From Micromonospora craniellae (lineage in GTDB: Bacteria > Actinomycetota > Actinomycetes > Mycobacteriales > Micromonosporaceae): a DNA stretch of 64,000 nt. Shown piece by piece: positions 49,817-58,520 of this stretch. The stretch's first letter is position 1. The number at the start of each line of letters is the position of its first letter. A program made the translations under genes and the position numbers. The stretch lies in the NCBI RefSeq assembly GCF_014764405.1, contig NZ_CP061725.1, positions 558,001 through 622,000 of the forward strand. Reading direction: 5' to 3'. The notes beneath the pieces were generated by a model. It was not told the DNA's origin. It did no database searches and was given only the letters and a program-made list of their open reading frames with translations.

Positions 49817-51324
49817 CGCCGCGCCTCCGCCTCGACCGGCGACGGCGGCGCCACGACCGCGGCGGCGCTCTCCGCCCCCAGGCCGATCCGGGCGTACGTG
49901 TCGGGCCGGCTGCCGCGCAACGTCAGTCCCCACAGCGCACCCAGCAGCGCGGCCACCGGATACACCGCCGGGAAGGCCCAGCGCAGCGGGGAGTCGGGCT
50001 CGACGCCGAGCAGGTTGGCGAAGTTCTGCACCGCCAGCACGATGATGGCGGCCAGCGCGATCGCCGCGATCCCGGGTGCGATCAGCCGTCGCCAGATCGT
50101 CTCCGGCTCGGCGCTGCGGGCGAAGTAGACGATGATGGCGACCGCGGTGGTCGCGATCAGCAGCAACACGCCGAAGCCACCGCTGGCGCCCAGCCAGAAG
50201 AACAGTTGCAGGACCGGATCCCAGCCGTTGAGCGCGTACAGCAGGATCACCACCAGGCCGAGCGCGCTCTGCGCCAGCGAGGCGGCCTGCGGGGCGCCGG
50301 TCGTGGGCGACGTGCGCCCGAACACCGCCGGCAGCACCCGCTCGCGGCCCAACGCGAAGGCGTACCGCGCGGTGGTGTTGTGGAACGAGATCATCGCGGC
50401 CAGCACGGAGGTCAGGAAGAGCGCCTGGCCGATGGTGAGGACGGTGTCGCCCAGGTGCGCGCCGGCCAGGTTGAAGATCAGCTCGACGCTCTGGGCGCCG
50501 GCCTCCTCGACGATCCGGTCCGGGCCGACCGCCACCGTCATGCTCCACGACGACAGGGCGTAGACCACCGCGATGATCGCCACCGAGAGGTAGGTGGCCA
50601 TCGGCACGGTCCGCTGCGGGTCCTTGCTCTCCTCGCTGAACACCACCGACGCCTCGAAGCCGACGAAACCGAGGATGGCCAGCACCAGCACCGCGCCCAG
50701 GCCGGGCACGAAGAAGTTGTCCGGCGAGAACGCCGCGAAGCTGACGCTGCCGCCCGCCGGGTTGCCCAGCTGACCGAGGTCGAACAGTACGATGACGGCG
50801 ATCTCGGCGCAGAGCAGCGCGGCCAGCACCATGCCGTTGATGTCCACCCGGAGCAGCCCGAGCAGACCCACCAGCGCCCAGGCCAGCAGCGCCACGATCC
50901 ACCACTGTGGCGTCACCCCGAACAGCCGGTCGAGCACCGGTGCCGCCGCCGCGCCGATGGTGCCGTAGAGCCCGACCTGGAGGGCGTTGTACGCGATCAG
51001 CGCCACCCAGGCCGCGCCCACCCCGGCCGGGCGACCCAGCCCCCGGGCCACGTACGCGTAGAAGGCGCCGGCGTTGGCCATCCGGCGGGCCATCGCCACG
51101 TAGCCGGCGGAGAACAGCGCCAGCACGGCGGCGACCGCCAGGAAGGCCAGCGGGACACCGAGCACCCCGACGACCCCGTATCCGGTGGTGACCACCCCGG
51201 CGACCACGGTCAGCGGCGCTGCCGCGGAGAGCACGAAGAAGACCACCGAGGGCACCCCGAGGCGGCCACGGGCCAGCGCCTCGGAGACGTTGCTCGGTCG
51301 TTCGGGTGTCGCTGTCGAAGACAT
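49813..51324 (-). CDS. APC-family amino acid/amine permease
   Basis: Membrane transporter of 503 residues with about 12 helices, matching the amino acid-polyamine-organocation superfamily: SVVFFVLSAAAPLTVVAG (first helix), GYVAMARRMANAGAFYAYVARGLGRPAGVGAAWVALIAYNALQ and FVGFEASVVFSEESKDPQRTVPMATYLSV (the GFE-ASE signature in helix 6). Substrate unknown. ATG start; paired with the acetyltransferase gene by a 4-base overlap. Confidence 0.92.
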   Translation of the reverse strand: MSSTATPERPSNVSEALARGRLGVPSVVFFVLSAAAPLTVVAGVVTTGYGVVGVLGVPLAFLAVAAVLALFSAGYVAMARRMANAGAFYAYVARGLGRPAGVGAAWVALIAYNALQVGLYGTIGAAAAPVLDRLFGVTPQWWIVALLAWALVGLLGLLRVDINGMVLAALLCAEIAVIVLFDLGQLGNPAGGSVSFAAFSPDNFFVPGLGAVLVLAILGFVGFEASVVFSEESKDPQRTVPMATYLSVAIIAVVYALSSWSMTVAVGPDRIVEEAGAQSVELIFNLAGAHLGDTVLTIGQALFLTSVLAAMISFHNTTARYAFALGRERVLPAVFGRTSPTTGAPQAASLAQSALGLVVILLYALNGWDPVLQLFFWLGASGGFGVLLLIATTAVAIIVYFARSAEPETIWRRLIAPGIAAIALAAIIVLAVQNFANLLGVEPDSPLRWAFPAVYPVAALLGALWGLTLRGSRPDTYARIGLGAESAAAVVAPPSPVEAEARR

Positions 51325-51365
51325 GACTGCTCCGGATGTCAGGGAGAGGAAGGGGAGGTACCGGC

Positions 51366-51992
51366 TCAGGGGATGCCGCGCAGCACGGCCGCACCCACGG
51401 CGGCCTCGGTCTGTCCGACGAGTTCCTTCAGCGGAGCCGGCAGGGCCGGGATGATCAGATTCAGCCGGTGGTGGGCACGCGGACCCGCGCTCCACAACAC
51501 CTCGCGGGTCAGGCCGGCAGCCGCGATCAGCCCGAGCAGCAGCGCGTCGGGCACGTTGGGCGGTTCCGCACGTTCCAGTGCCGCGCGCAGTCGGGTGGCC
51601 GGCCAGGCCGCGACGTTGAGGTCCGTCGGCACGTACGTGACGCTGGTCCGCAGCAGTCGGCGCGTCTCCTGCCGGCGCAGCACCCCGGCGCGCGCCAGCC
51701 GCTCGCCCACCGAGGTCACCGCCGTCTGGGCGAGGAAGCTCAACCAGGTACGCACCGCCTGGTGCTGGTGCTCACCGACCAACTGGTCCAGCACGGTGTG
51801 CGCCAACGCGTCGGCAGGTGGACGCTGGTCGACCACAGTGACCTGACCGGCGGCGAGCGTCACGTGTCCATAGAGGACCAGTTCGCCGAGCAGGCCGGCG
51901 GCCAGGCCGAAGCTGGCGGCGGCCGGATGCAGCTTGGCCTTGCCCCGGGTGTCGTTATGGGCGATCAGAAAGAACTCGTCGGCGATGAGCAC
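51366..51992 (-). CDS. GPP34 (GOLPH3-like) family protein
   Basis: A 208-residue helical protein of the Golgi-phosphoprotein-3-like GPP34 family, widespread in actinobacteria. It begins MLIADEFFLIAHNDTRGKAKLHPAAASFGLAAGLLGELVLYGHVTL, followed by GERLARAGVLRRQETRRLL and PDALLLGLIAAAGL. Eukaryotic GOLPH3 binds PI4P; the bacterial role is unknown, possibly membrane binding. GTG start. Divergent from the XRE gene across about 140 bases. Confidence 0.88.
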   Translation of the reverse strand: MLIADEFFLIAHNDTRGKAKLHPAAASFGLAAGLLGELVLYGHVTLAAGQVTVVDQRPPADALAHTVLDQLVGEHQHQAVRTWLSFLAQTAVTSVGERLARAGVLRRQETRRLLRTSVTYVPTDLNVAAWPATRLRAALERAEPPNVPDALLLGLIAAAGLTREVLWSAGPRAHHRLNLIIPALPAPLKELVGQTEAAVGAAVLRGIP

Positions 51993-52135
51993 GCGTCCCC
52001 CCTGGCCGGCCGTCCATAGCGATCGCTAACCGCAGGCAAGAATGCACCGAGCGCAACCGCAACGCAACTCCCGTTTTCGGCAGTTGCACTCCGTGCTGAC
52101 GCGACCTGCGATTCTTTCCGTGACAGACTCGGAGG

Positions 52136-52978
52136 GTGACCGCGAGCCCCACTGTCCGCCGGCGCCGCATCGCCCGGGAACTCCGCCAGTTGCGCGAACG
52201 CGCCGGAATGACCCTGGACGTCGCCGCCCGGCAACTAAACATGTCCAAGAGCAACCTCTCCCGCATCGAGAACGCCCAGATCGGCATCAAGCCGCGCGAC
52301 GTCCGGGCCGCGCTGGCGCTGTACCAGGTGACCGGGAACGACGCCGAAGCGCTCATCGAGATCGCCCGAGGCGCCCAGCAACGGGGCTGGTGGCAGCACT
52401 ACAGCGACGTCCTGCCCGAGTGGTTCGAGTTCTACGTAGGACTGGAAGCCGAGGCTGCCACCCTGCGCACGTACGAGGCGGAGGCGGTGCCGGGGCTGTT
52501 GCAGACCGAGGCGTACGCACGGGAGGTCTACCGACTCACCGCGGGCGAGGACGACATCGACCGCAAGGTGGCCGCCCGGCTACGCCGACAGGACGTGCTG
52601 CGCAGCGACGAACCGGTCGAACTGTCAGTGGTGCTGAACGAGGCGGTGCTGCTACGCCCCGTGAGCGAACGGTCGGTCATGGCGGAGCAACTCGCCCACC
52701 TGGAAGCCGCCACACAGCTACCCAACGTGACGATCCAGGTACTTCCATTCGCGGCCGGGGGCCACCCGGCGATGAACTCGCCGTACGTGATCCTCACCTT
52801 CGCCGACGCCGCCGACGCAGCCGTGGTTTACCTGGAAAACCTCACGACAGGTCTGGCACTGGAGGAGGTCGCGCAGGTGCGCTCGTATAGCCTTGTGCAC
52901 GAGAGGCTGCGGCGTCTGGCGCTTGATCCAGCGTCGTCTTTGGTGCGCCTGAAGGAAGCTTCTCGCTACTTTACGTGA
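52136..52978 (+). CDS. XRE-family regulator with DUF5753 domain
   Basis: A 280-residue actinobacterial regulator. The N-terminal helix-turn-helix reads RRRIARELRQLRERAGMTLDVAARQLNMSKSNLSRIENAQIG. The DUF5753 domain (about 100-275) has YEAEAVPGLLQTEAYAREVYRL, RLRRQDVLRSDEPVELSVVLNEAVLLRPV, ATQLPNVTIQVLPFAAGGHPAMNSPYVILTF and VYLENLTTG. GTG start. It is followed by its DUF397 partner; such pairs modulate development and antibiotic production in Streptomyces. This is the intact counterpart of the broken XRE-DUF397 locus about 10 kb upstream. Confidence 0.93.
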   Translation: MTASPTVRRRRIARELRQLRERAGMTLDVAARQLNMSKSNLSRIENAQIGIKPRDVRAALALYQVTGNDAEALIEIARGAQQRGWWQHYSDVLPEWFEFYVGLEAEAATLRTYEAEAVPGLLQTEAYAREVYRLTAGEDDIDRKVAARLRRQDVLRSDEPVELSVVLNEAVLLRPVSERSVMAEQLAHLEAATQLPNVTIQVLPFAAGGHPAMNSPYVILTFADAADAAVVYLENLTTGLALEEVAQVRSYSLVHERLRRLALDPASSLVRLKEASRYFT

Positions 52979-53020
52979 CCGTTCGGCGCGGTCACGGTCG
53001 GTATCGACGAAGGGATCGCG

Positions 53021-53221
53021 ATGACCGCGCTCGACCTGTCCCTGGCTGACTGGCGCATCAGTACGCGCAGCGTGGGCAACGGCAACTGCGTCGAGGTCGC
53101 CGTCGTCGACGGTCAGGTGGCGGTGCGGGACAGCAAGGACCGCCCCGGCCCCGTGCTGACCTTCCCGTCTTCGGCCTGGCACGCCTTCGTCACCGGCGTC
53201 GACGAGGTCCGCGCCGGCTGA
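53021..53221 (+). CDS. DUF397 domain protein, partner of the preceding regulator
   Basis: Sixty-six residues with the DUF397 pattern: LADWRISTRSVGNGNCVEVAVVDGQVAVRDSKDRPGPVLTFPSSAWHAFV. It starts 43 bases after the regulator gene with ATG and GAAGGGA upstream. Presumed small partner or effector of the XRE-DUF5753 regulator; mechanism unknown. Confidence 0.9.
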   Translation: MTALDLSLADWRISTRSVGNGNCVEVAVVDGQVAVRDSKDRPGPVLTFPSSAWHAFVTGVDEVRAG

Positions 53222-53256
53222 TCCGCCGCCTCGCCGGGCACATCGAGGCGGGGCCG

Positions 53257-53688
53257 TCAGCCGGTGCGAGACCGGTCGTGCTCACCGACATACCGCTCGT
53301 CCGCCGTGGCCCACGCTGCGGCCACGTGCGCGGGCAGAGCTGGCTGCACAAGCAGCCGCGCAACGTCCAACGGCGCGGTCCACGAACTTCGGCCCGATTC
53401 CAGGGCCACGACCATCGAGTACGGCCAGCCCGGGATCATGACGGTCTGATCCTTGCCACGTCCGTAGGTGTGACGCAGGATCCGCTGCGGTGAGGTATGC
53501 GCGTCCGACCGCAACCAGCAGGTGATGTCGACCGCCAGGACCAGACGACCATCAGCCGCCCGTGGCAACGGCACCGCCGCGAGAGCAGTGCGTTACCGGT
53601 CGATGTCCAGCCGCCCGCAGGCCAGGGCGTCATACAACGCCCCGTGACCCCGACGATGCTCACCCACCAGCGACAACTCCACCAACAA
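53257..53688 (-). pseudogene. Transposase remnant (NF041680-like DDE family), truncated at both ends with an internal stop
   Basis: Read on the minus strand: GEHRRGHGALYDALACGRLDIDR, then an in-frame TAA, then RTALAAVPLPRAADGRLVLAVDITCWLRSD and HTYGRGKDQTVMIPGWPYSMVVALESGRSSWTAPLDVARLL. This matches the N-terminal part of actinobacterial transposases of the NF041680 type (about 450 residues). Both the beginning and the last two thirds are missing; after DVARLL the homology ends. Dead element. Confidence 0.7.
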
Positions 53689-53880
53689 TCCGGGACCGCT
53701 GCTCCTCGTCGAGCGACTCCCAGATGGCCAGGGCGCGCTGTAGCGCCTTTGGCTCACCCAGTCCTGCTGCGCCTACCCGGTACCGGTCTGGCAGGCCGTC
53801 ACCTCGGGCCGCGACAGCCATTAGGTAGGTGACGTACGCCTCCAGACCAAGCAGCCCGGCGGCGTAGTCGGCATAGAGGG
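53660..53880 (-). pseudogene. Fragment of an unidentified gene joined to the transposase remnant
   Basis: An open stretch of about 72 codons reading PLYADYAAGLLGLEAYVTYLMAVAARGD, then a helical part (GEPKALQRALAIWESLDEEQRSR) before a TGA. Protein-like composition unlike a random frame, but no start region: it opens immediately after a stop codon, exactly where the IS66 remnant on the other strand begins. An ATG inside would give only 53 residues. Probably the C-terminal part of a gene cut by element insertion and deletion. No family recognised. Confidence 0.4.
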
Positions 53881-53929
53881 GTCAACCCAGGGCGGTTGCA
53901 AGTTCCGGGGTCGTGCGGCTGGTCGGGTT

Positions 53930-54574
53930 GTGACGGGTTGGGGTGTATGGCAGGGCAGGCACGAGCGCGCCCTGACCGATTCGGAGTTCGTGGATCAGGT
54001 CCGGGACGCGCTGACCAGCGCGCCGGTGGTGCACGCCGACGAGTCCGGGCTGCGGGTCGCAGGCAAGCTGCACTGGGTGCACGTGGCCACCACCGGGAAG
54101 CACACGCTGGTCTGGGCGCACCCGAGACGCGGTCGGGCCGGGATCGACGCCGGGCAGGTGATGGCCTCGATGGCCGGGATCGCTGTGCGCGACGCGTGGG
54201 CGCCGTACGACATCTACACCCCGGCCGCCCACCAGTTGTGCTGCGCGCACCTGCTACGCGAGCTTACCGCCGCCGGCGAACGGGTGCCGGGGGCGGTGTG
54301 GCCCGGTCAGGCAGCCGACGCGCTCCTGCGGCTCAAGACCGCCGCGGACACCGCCCGCGCCCACGCGGCGTCCGGCATCGACCCGGACCTGCTGGCCGAG
54401 CAGACCGGACTGTTCCGCCAGGCCGCCTTGGTCGCGGTCAAGGACCACCAGCACGAGAAGTCGAAGACCGGCCGGAAACTGACCGCGCTCGGCCGGCGAA
54501 TGCGCGACCGCATCGACGACTGCCTGCGGTTCGCGGTCGACCTGCGGTCCCCGTTCGACAACAACGCCCGGTGA
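53930..54574 (+). pseudogene. IS66-family transposase, core fragment only
   Basis: About 200 codons of an IS66 TnpC transposase core: VRDALTSAPVVHADESGLRVAGKLHWVHVATTGKHTLVWAHPRRG (first catalytic Asp), VRDAWAPYDIYTPAAHQLCCAHLLRELTAAG (second Asp) and DCLRFAVDLRSPFDNNAR. The protein stops just before the AERE motif that carries the catalytic Glu, and the N-terminal leucine-zipper, zinc-finger and leading regions are missing. No TnpA or TnpB partner genes are present. Non-functional remnant. Confidence 0.78.
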
Positions 54575-54620
54575 CCCGAACGAAGGTCCACCAGGGACAA
54601 ACAGATGAGGTGTCGACACC

Positions 54621-54839
54621 GGCAAGACCACCCTCGCCCCGCTCGCGGTGGCCGATGCGGTCACCGATCGCGTGGTCGTCGCCCACGCGGCGGACTGGCT
54701 CGGACCCAAGATGGTCGGTGCCTGCCGCGGGGCCGGTCTGGCCCGGGTCGACGTGGCCGGCGTACCGCACCGGCTGGTGCCCTGGTCGGCGGTCCGAGCG
54801 CGGCTGCGGGTCAGGGCTCGTCGACCACGTCCGCGATGA
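54621..54839 (+). pseudogene. Unidentified C-terminal gene fragment after the IS66 remnant
   Basis: An open frame of about 70 codons, TGKTTLAPLAVADAVTDRVVVAHAADWLGPKMVGACRGAGLARVDVAGVPHRLVPWSAV, with protein-like composition but no plausible start: it emerges from the end of the transposase remnant. The last 29 bases run into the convergent PP2C gene. Likely the tail of a gene truncated by the IS66 element; family not recognised. Confidence 0.35.
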
Positions 54840-55539
54840 CCACGGTGATGTTGTCCGGGCCACCGGCGCGCAACGCCAGATCGATGAGCTTACGGGCGCA
54901 CACCTCCCGCTCCGGGTGGGCGGCGAGCACCTCGGCCAGGGTCTCGGCTCGGACGACGTTGGACAGTCCGTCGCTGCACAGCAGCCAACGGTCGCCGTGG
55001 CGGGGCAGCATCGTCGCGTAGGTCGGGGAGACCTCGTCGCCCTGCAGGGCCTGCGTGACCACGGCCCGGCGGGGGTGGCTGCCGGCCTGGTCCGGTGTGA
55101 TCACCCCCTGCTCGACGAGCATCTGCACGAACGTGTCGTCCCGGGTGATCTGCTTGAGCACGCCGTCGCGGAACAGGTATGCCCGGGAGTCGCCGACGTG
55201 GGCCAGCGCCAGGCAGCTACCGGTACGCGCGAAGAGCAGCGCGGTCAGGGTCGTGCCCATCCCCTGCCGCTGCGGGTCCTCGGTGACCGCCTGGCGGATC
55301 CGGGTGGTGGCCAGCGCAATGCCGTCCTGCAACGCGGCGACGAGTGCGTCCTCGGGTATCTCCCCGTCCAGCGGCGCCACCGCCTCGATGGCGATGGCGC
55401 TGGCCAGGTCACCCGCGGCCATCCCGCCCATGCCGTCGGCGACGGCCACCAGCCAGGTCCCGGCGTGCAACGCGTCCTGGTTGCCGCTGCGGATCAGCCC
55501 ACGGTCGCTCGTCCCCGCGGAACGCAGCTTCAGGGTCAT
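54811..55539 (-). CDS. PP2C-family serine/threonine phosphatase
   Basis: A 242-residue PPM phosphatase with all standard motifs: RSGNQDAL, VAVADGMGGMAAGD (metal Asp), GMGTTLTALLFA, LAHVGDSRAYLFRDGVL, WLLCSDGLSNVV and GGPDNITVVIADV. It would reverse Hanks-type kinase phosphorylation; no kinase gene is adjacent. No membrane anchor, so cytoplasmic. ATG start. Confidence 0.93.
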   Translation of the reverse strand: MTLKLRSAGTSDRGLIRSGNQDALHAGTWLVAVADGMGGMAAGDLASAIAIEAVAPLDGEIPEDALVAALQDGIALATTRIRQAVTEDPQRQGMGTTLTALLFARTGSCLALAHVGDSRAYLFRDGVLKQITRDDTFVQMLVEQGVITPDQAGSHPRRAVVTQALQGDEVSPTYATMLPRHGDRWLLCSDGLSNVVRAETLAEVLAAHPEREVCARKLIDLALRAGGPDNITVVIADVVDEP

Positions 55540-55692
55540 GAGACGCAGCCTGCCAGGAATAGTGCGTCGTTGTCTCTAGGAGATCAGGACGACCGGGCGT
55601 GGCGCGGCGAATCTCACGGGCTGACGCCCCCGATTTTCATCGGGCAGGATCGATTGACAGCGTCCGCCCGCCCTGGAAACATGCCCGATACC

Positions 55693-55706
55693 TGGGAGCG
55701 CTCCCA
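55693..55706. promoter_or_regulatory. CebR operator (perfect palindrome) upstream of the GH9 cellulase
   Basis: TGGGAGCGCTCCCA, an exact match to the CebR consensus, 55 bases before the GTG start of the cellulase gene. A TTGACA hexamer lies 34 bases before it. The site lies where it would block transcription initiation or early elongation. Confidence 0.85.
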
Positions 55707-55760
55707 ACTGTTACACACCCGCCCACCACCATTCCGTCCCGTTCGTCGGAAGGAATCTCC

Positions 55761-58373
55761 GTGACGCCATCCCGACGTCGCCTCGCGGTGCTCGCCGCAG
55801 CTACCACCGTGGCGCTGGCCGGCGCGAGCGCCGGCACGGCCCACGCCGATCCCCCGGCCGAGGCCCCCGAACAGATCACCAACGGCGATTTCAGCTCCGG
55901 CGTGTCGCCGTGGTTCTCCTACGGCACCGGCCCGCTCGGGGTGACGGACGGCCAGCTCTGCGCCACCGTCTCCGGCGGACTGGCCAACCCCTGGGACGCC
56001 GGCATCGGCCAGGACTCGGTGGCACTGGTCGCCGGTGCCGAGTACACCCTCGGCTTCGACGTCACCGCCACCCCCGGCAACGCCGTCACCGCCGTGCTGC
56101 AGCTGGGCAACGCCCCCTACACCGGCTACTACTCCGTGACCGCCGCCGCCACCCCCACCCAACAGCGGATCGAACGGACCTTCGTGGCACCCGAGGACGA
56201 CGACCGCGCCCAGCTCATCTTCCAGGTCGGCGGCGCCGCCGAGGAGCAGACCGTCTGCCTGGACAACGTCTCGCTGCGCGGCGGCAACCCGCCCGAGCCG
56301 TACGTGCCGGACACCGGCCCCCGGGTCCGCGTCAACCAGGTCGGCTACCTGCCCGGCGGCCCGAAGAACGCCACCGTCGTCACCGACGCCACCGAGGCCC
56401 TGCCCTGGCAGCTACGCGCCGCCTCCGGCACCGTGGTCGCCAGCGGCACCACCACCCCGCGCGGCGTCGACCCGGCGTCGGCGCAGAACGTGCACTCCGT
56501 CGACTTCTCCGGGTACCGCACCCCCGGGCAGGGCCTGACGCTCGCCGTGGACGGCGAGGCGAGCCACCCGTTCGACATCTCCGGCGCGCTCTACGAGCAG
56601 CTGCGCTCCGACGCGTTGCAGTTCTTCTACATCCAGCGCAGCGGCATCGCCATCGACGGCGACCTGGTCGGCGAGGAGTACGCCCGCCCCGCCGGTCACC
56701 TGGGCATCGCACCGAACCAGGGCGACACCGACGTGCCCTGCCAGGCCGGTGTCTGCGACTACCGGCTCGACGTGCGCGGCGGCTGGTACGACGCCGGCGA
56801 CCACGGCAAGTACGTCGTGAACGGCGGCATAGCCACCTACCAGCTGCTGAGTACCTTCGAGCGGACCAAGAACGCCGCCACCGCCGGATTCGGCGCCGCC
56901 CTCGGTGACGGCACGCTGCGGCTGCCCGAGCGCGACAACGGGGTGCCCGACATCCTCGACGAGGCCCGCTGGGAGCTGGAGTTCCTGCTGCGGATGCAGG
57001 TGCCGGCCGGCAAGCCGCTGGCCGGGATGGCCCACCACAAGATCCACGACCGGACCTGGACCGGCCTGCCGTTGCAGCCCGAGGACGACCCGGAGCCGCG
57101 CGAGCTGCACCCGCCGTCCACCGCCGCCACGCTCAACCTGGCCGCCGTGGCCGCGCAGTGCGCCCGGCTGTTCGCCCCCTACGACGCCGCGTTCGCCACG
57201 CGCTGCGGCAACGCGGCCAGGACCGCGTACGCGGCGGCCAAGGCCAACCCGACCCGGTACGCCAGCCCGGCGGACAGCGTCGGCGGCGGACCGTACGACG
57301 ACAGCGACGTCACCGACGAGTTCTACTGGGCCGCCGTGGAGCTGTACCTGACCACCGGCGAGCGGGCGTACCTGACCGACCTGACCGCGTCGCCGCACCA
57401 CACCGGCGACGTCTTCGACGACCGGGGCTTCGGCTGGCAGAGCGTCGCCGCGCTGGGCCGCCTCGACCTGGCCACCGTGCCGAACGGGCTGCCCGCCGCC
57501 GACCTGGCCCGGGCCCGCGCCTCGGTCACCACCGCCGCCGACGGGTACCTCGCCGAGATCCAGCGGCAGGCGTACGGGCTGCCCATGCCCGGTGACGCCG
57601 GCAGCTACTTCTGGGGCGGCAACAGCAACGTGATCAACAACGCGATCGTGCTGGCCACCGCGTTCGACCTGACCCGCGAGGCAAAGTACCGGGACGGGGC
57701 GGTGCAGGCGATGGACTACATCTTCGGCCGCAACGCGCTGAACATCTCGTACGTGACCGGGTGGGGTGAGCACGCGGCGGAGAACCAGCACAGCCGCATC
57801 TTCGGCCACCAGCTCGACCCGTCCATGCCCAAGCCACCGGCCGGCTCGCTGGCCGGCGGCCCGAACGCCGCCCTTCAGGACCCATTCGTGGAGCAACTGC
57901 TGGCCGGTTGCGCGCCGATGTTCTGCTTCGTCGACGACATCGCCTCGTACTCCACCAACGAGGTCGCCATCAACTGGAACTCGGCGCTGACCTGGATCTC
58001 CTCGTTCCTGGCCGACCAGGGGGACGCCTCGGCCGTGCCGGCGCCCACCTGCTCGGTGTCCTACACCAACTACGGCTTCTGGCAGGGCGGCACCGGCTTC
58101 ACCGCCCAGGTGGCCATCCGCAACACCGGCACCAGCGCGGTGCACGGCTGGACCGCCCGCTTCGCCTTCACCGGTGACGCCAAGGTCCGGGAAGCCTGGA
58201 TGGCGAACGTGACGCAGGCCGGCGCCACGGTGACCGCCAGGAACGAGTCGTACAACGCCCGGATCAACCCGGGCGCCACGGTGACCTTCGGCTTCAACGC
58301 CACCACCGGCCCCGGGGCCAACCCCAACCCCGCCCTGGTCACCGTCAACGGCTCACCCTGCACCGTCTCCTGA
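55761..58373 (+). CDS. Secreted GH9 endoglucanase: CBM4-like, Ig-like, GH9, CBM2
   Basis: Extracellular cellulase of 870 residues. Order: signal peptide (1-30, ending AHA), a CBM4/9-type module (about 37-175, QITNGDFSSGVSPWFSYG to CLDNVSL), the cellulase N-terminal Ig-like domain (about 186-275, RVRVNQVGYLPGGPKNATVV), the GH9 barrel (about 280-745) with GGWYDAGDHGKYV (D344/D347) and STNEVAINWNSAL (acid Glu734), then CBM2 (about 764-870, CSVSYTNYGFWQGGTGFTAQVAIRNTG). GTG start with GGAAGGA upstream; the in-frame extension upstream spans the promoter. Complements the GH6 enzyme; both have CebR-type operators. Confidence 0.95.
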   Translation: MTPSRRRLAVLAAATTVALAGASAGTAHADPPAEAPEQITNGDFSSGVSPWFSYGTGPLGVTDGQLCATVSGGLANPWDAGIGQDSVALVAGAEYTLGFDVTATPGNAVTAVLQLGNAPYTGYYSVTAAATPTQQRIERTFVAPEDDDRAQLIFQVGGAAEEQTVCLDNVSLRGGNPPEPYVPDTGPRVRVNQVGYLPGGPKNATVVTDATEALPWQLRAASGTVVASGTTTPRGVDPASAQNVHSVDFSGYRTPGQGLTLAVDGEASHPFDISGALYEQLRSDALQFFYIQRSGIAIDGDLVGEEYARPAGHLGIAPNQGDTDVPCQAGVCDYRLDVRGGWYDAGDHGKYVVNGGIATYQLLSTFERTKNAATAGFGAALGDGTLRLPERDNGVPDILDEARWELEFLLRMQVPAGKPLAGMAHHKIHDRTWTGLPLQPEDDPEPRELHPPSTAATLNLAAVAAQCARLFAPYDAAFATRCGNAARTAYAAAKANPTRYASPADSVGGGPYDDSDVTDEFYWAAVELYLTTGERAYLTDLTASPHHTGDVFDDRGFGWQSVAALGRLDLATVPNGLPAADLARARASVTTAADGYLAEIQRQAYGLPMPGDAGSYFWGGNSNVINNAIVLATAFDLTREAKYRDGAVQAMDYIFGRNALNISYVTGWGEHAAENQHSRIFGHQLDPSMPKPPAGSLAGGPNAALQDPFVEQLLAGCAPMFCFVDDIASYSTNEVAINWNSALTWISSFLADQGDASAVPAPTCSVSYTNYGFWQGGTGFTAQVAIRNTGTSAVHGWTARFAFTGDAKVREAWMANVTQAGATVTARNESYNARINPGATVTFGFNATTGPGANPNPALVTVNGSPCTVS

Positions 58374-58378
58374 ACCCC

Positions 58379-58409
58379 GGGTGGGGGGCCGTCGGCGACC
58401 GCCCCACCC
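58379..58409 (+). terminator. Stem-loop after the GH9 gene
   Basis: GGTGGGG pairs with CCCCACC around a 15-base loop, a few bases after the stop codon. Confidence 0.45.
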
Positions 58410-58443
58410 CACCCCACCACCCGGCCCCCACCCTTCCTCAGTT

Positions 58444-58498
58444 GATCAAGAAGTTTGGGTCCCGGTCCACGCTGGATCGGGGCCCGAACTTCTTGATC
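58444..58498. repeat. Imperfect 21-bp inverted repeat (REP-like intergenic element)
   Basis: GATCAAGAAGTTTGGGTCCCG pairs with CGGGGCCCGAACTTCTTGATC, arms of 21 bases with two mismatches around a 13-base spacer. Similar GATCAAGAAG..CTTCTTGATC hairpins are, as far as I recall, scattered in Micromonospora intergenic regions. Not within a gene; could act as a terminator of the GH9 transcript. Confidence 0.7.
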
Positions 58499-58520
58499 GT
58501 CGCGTGGCAGCATGGCCGGT

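Noticed and set aside
53930..54574. Active IS66 element
   Set aside because: The catalytic Glu region, N-terminal domains and TnpA/TnpB partners are missing.
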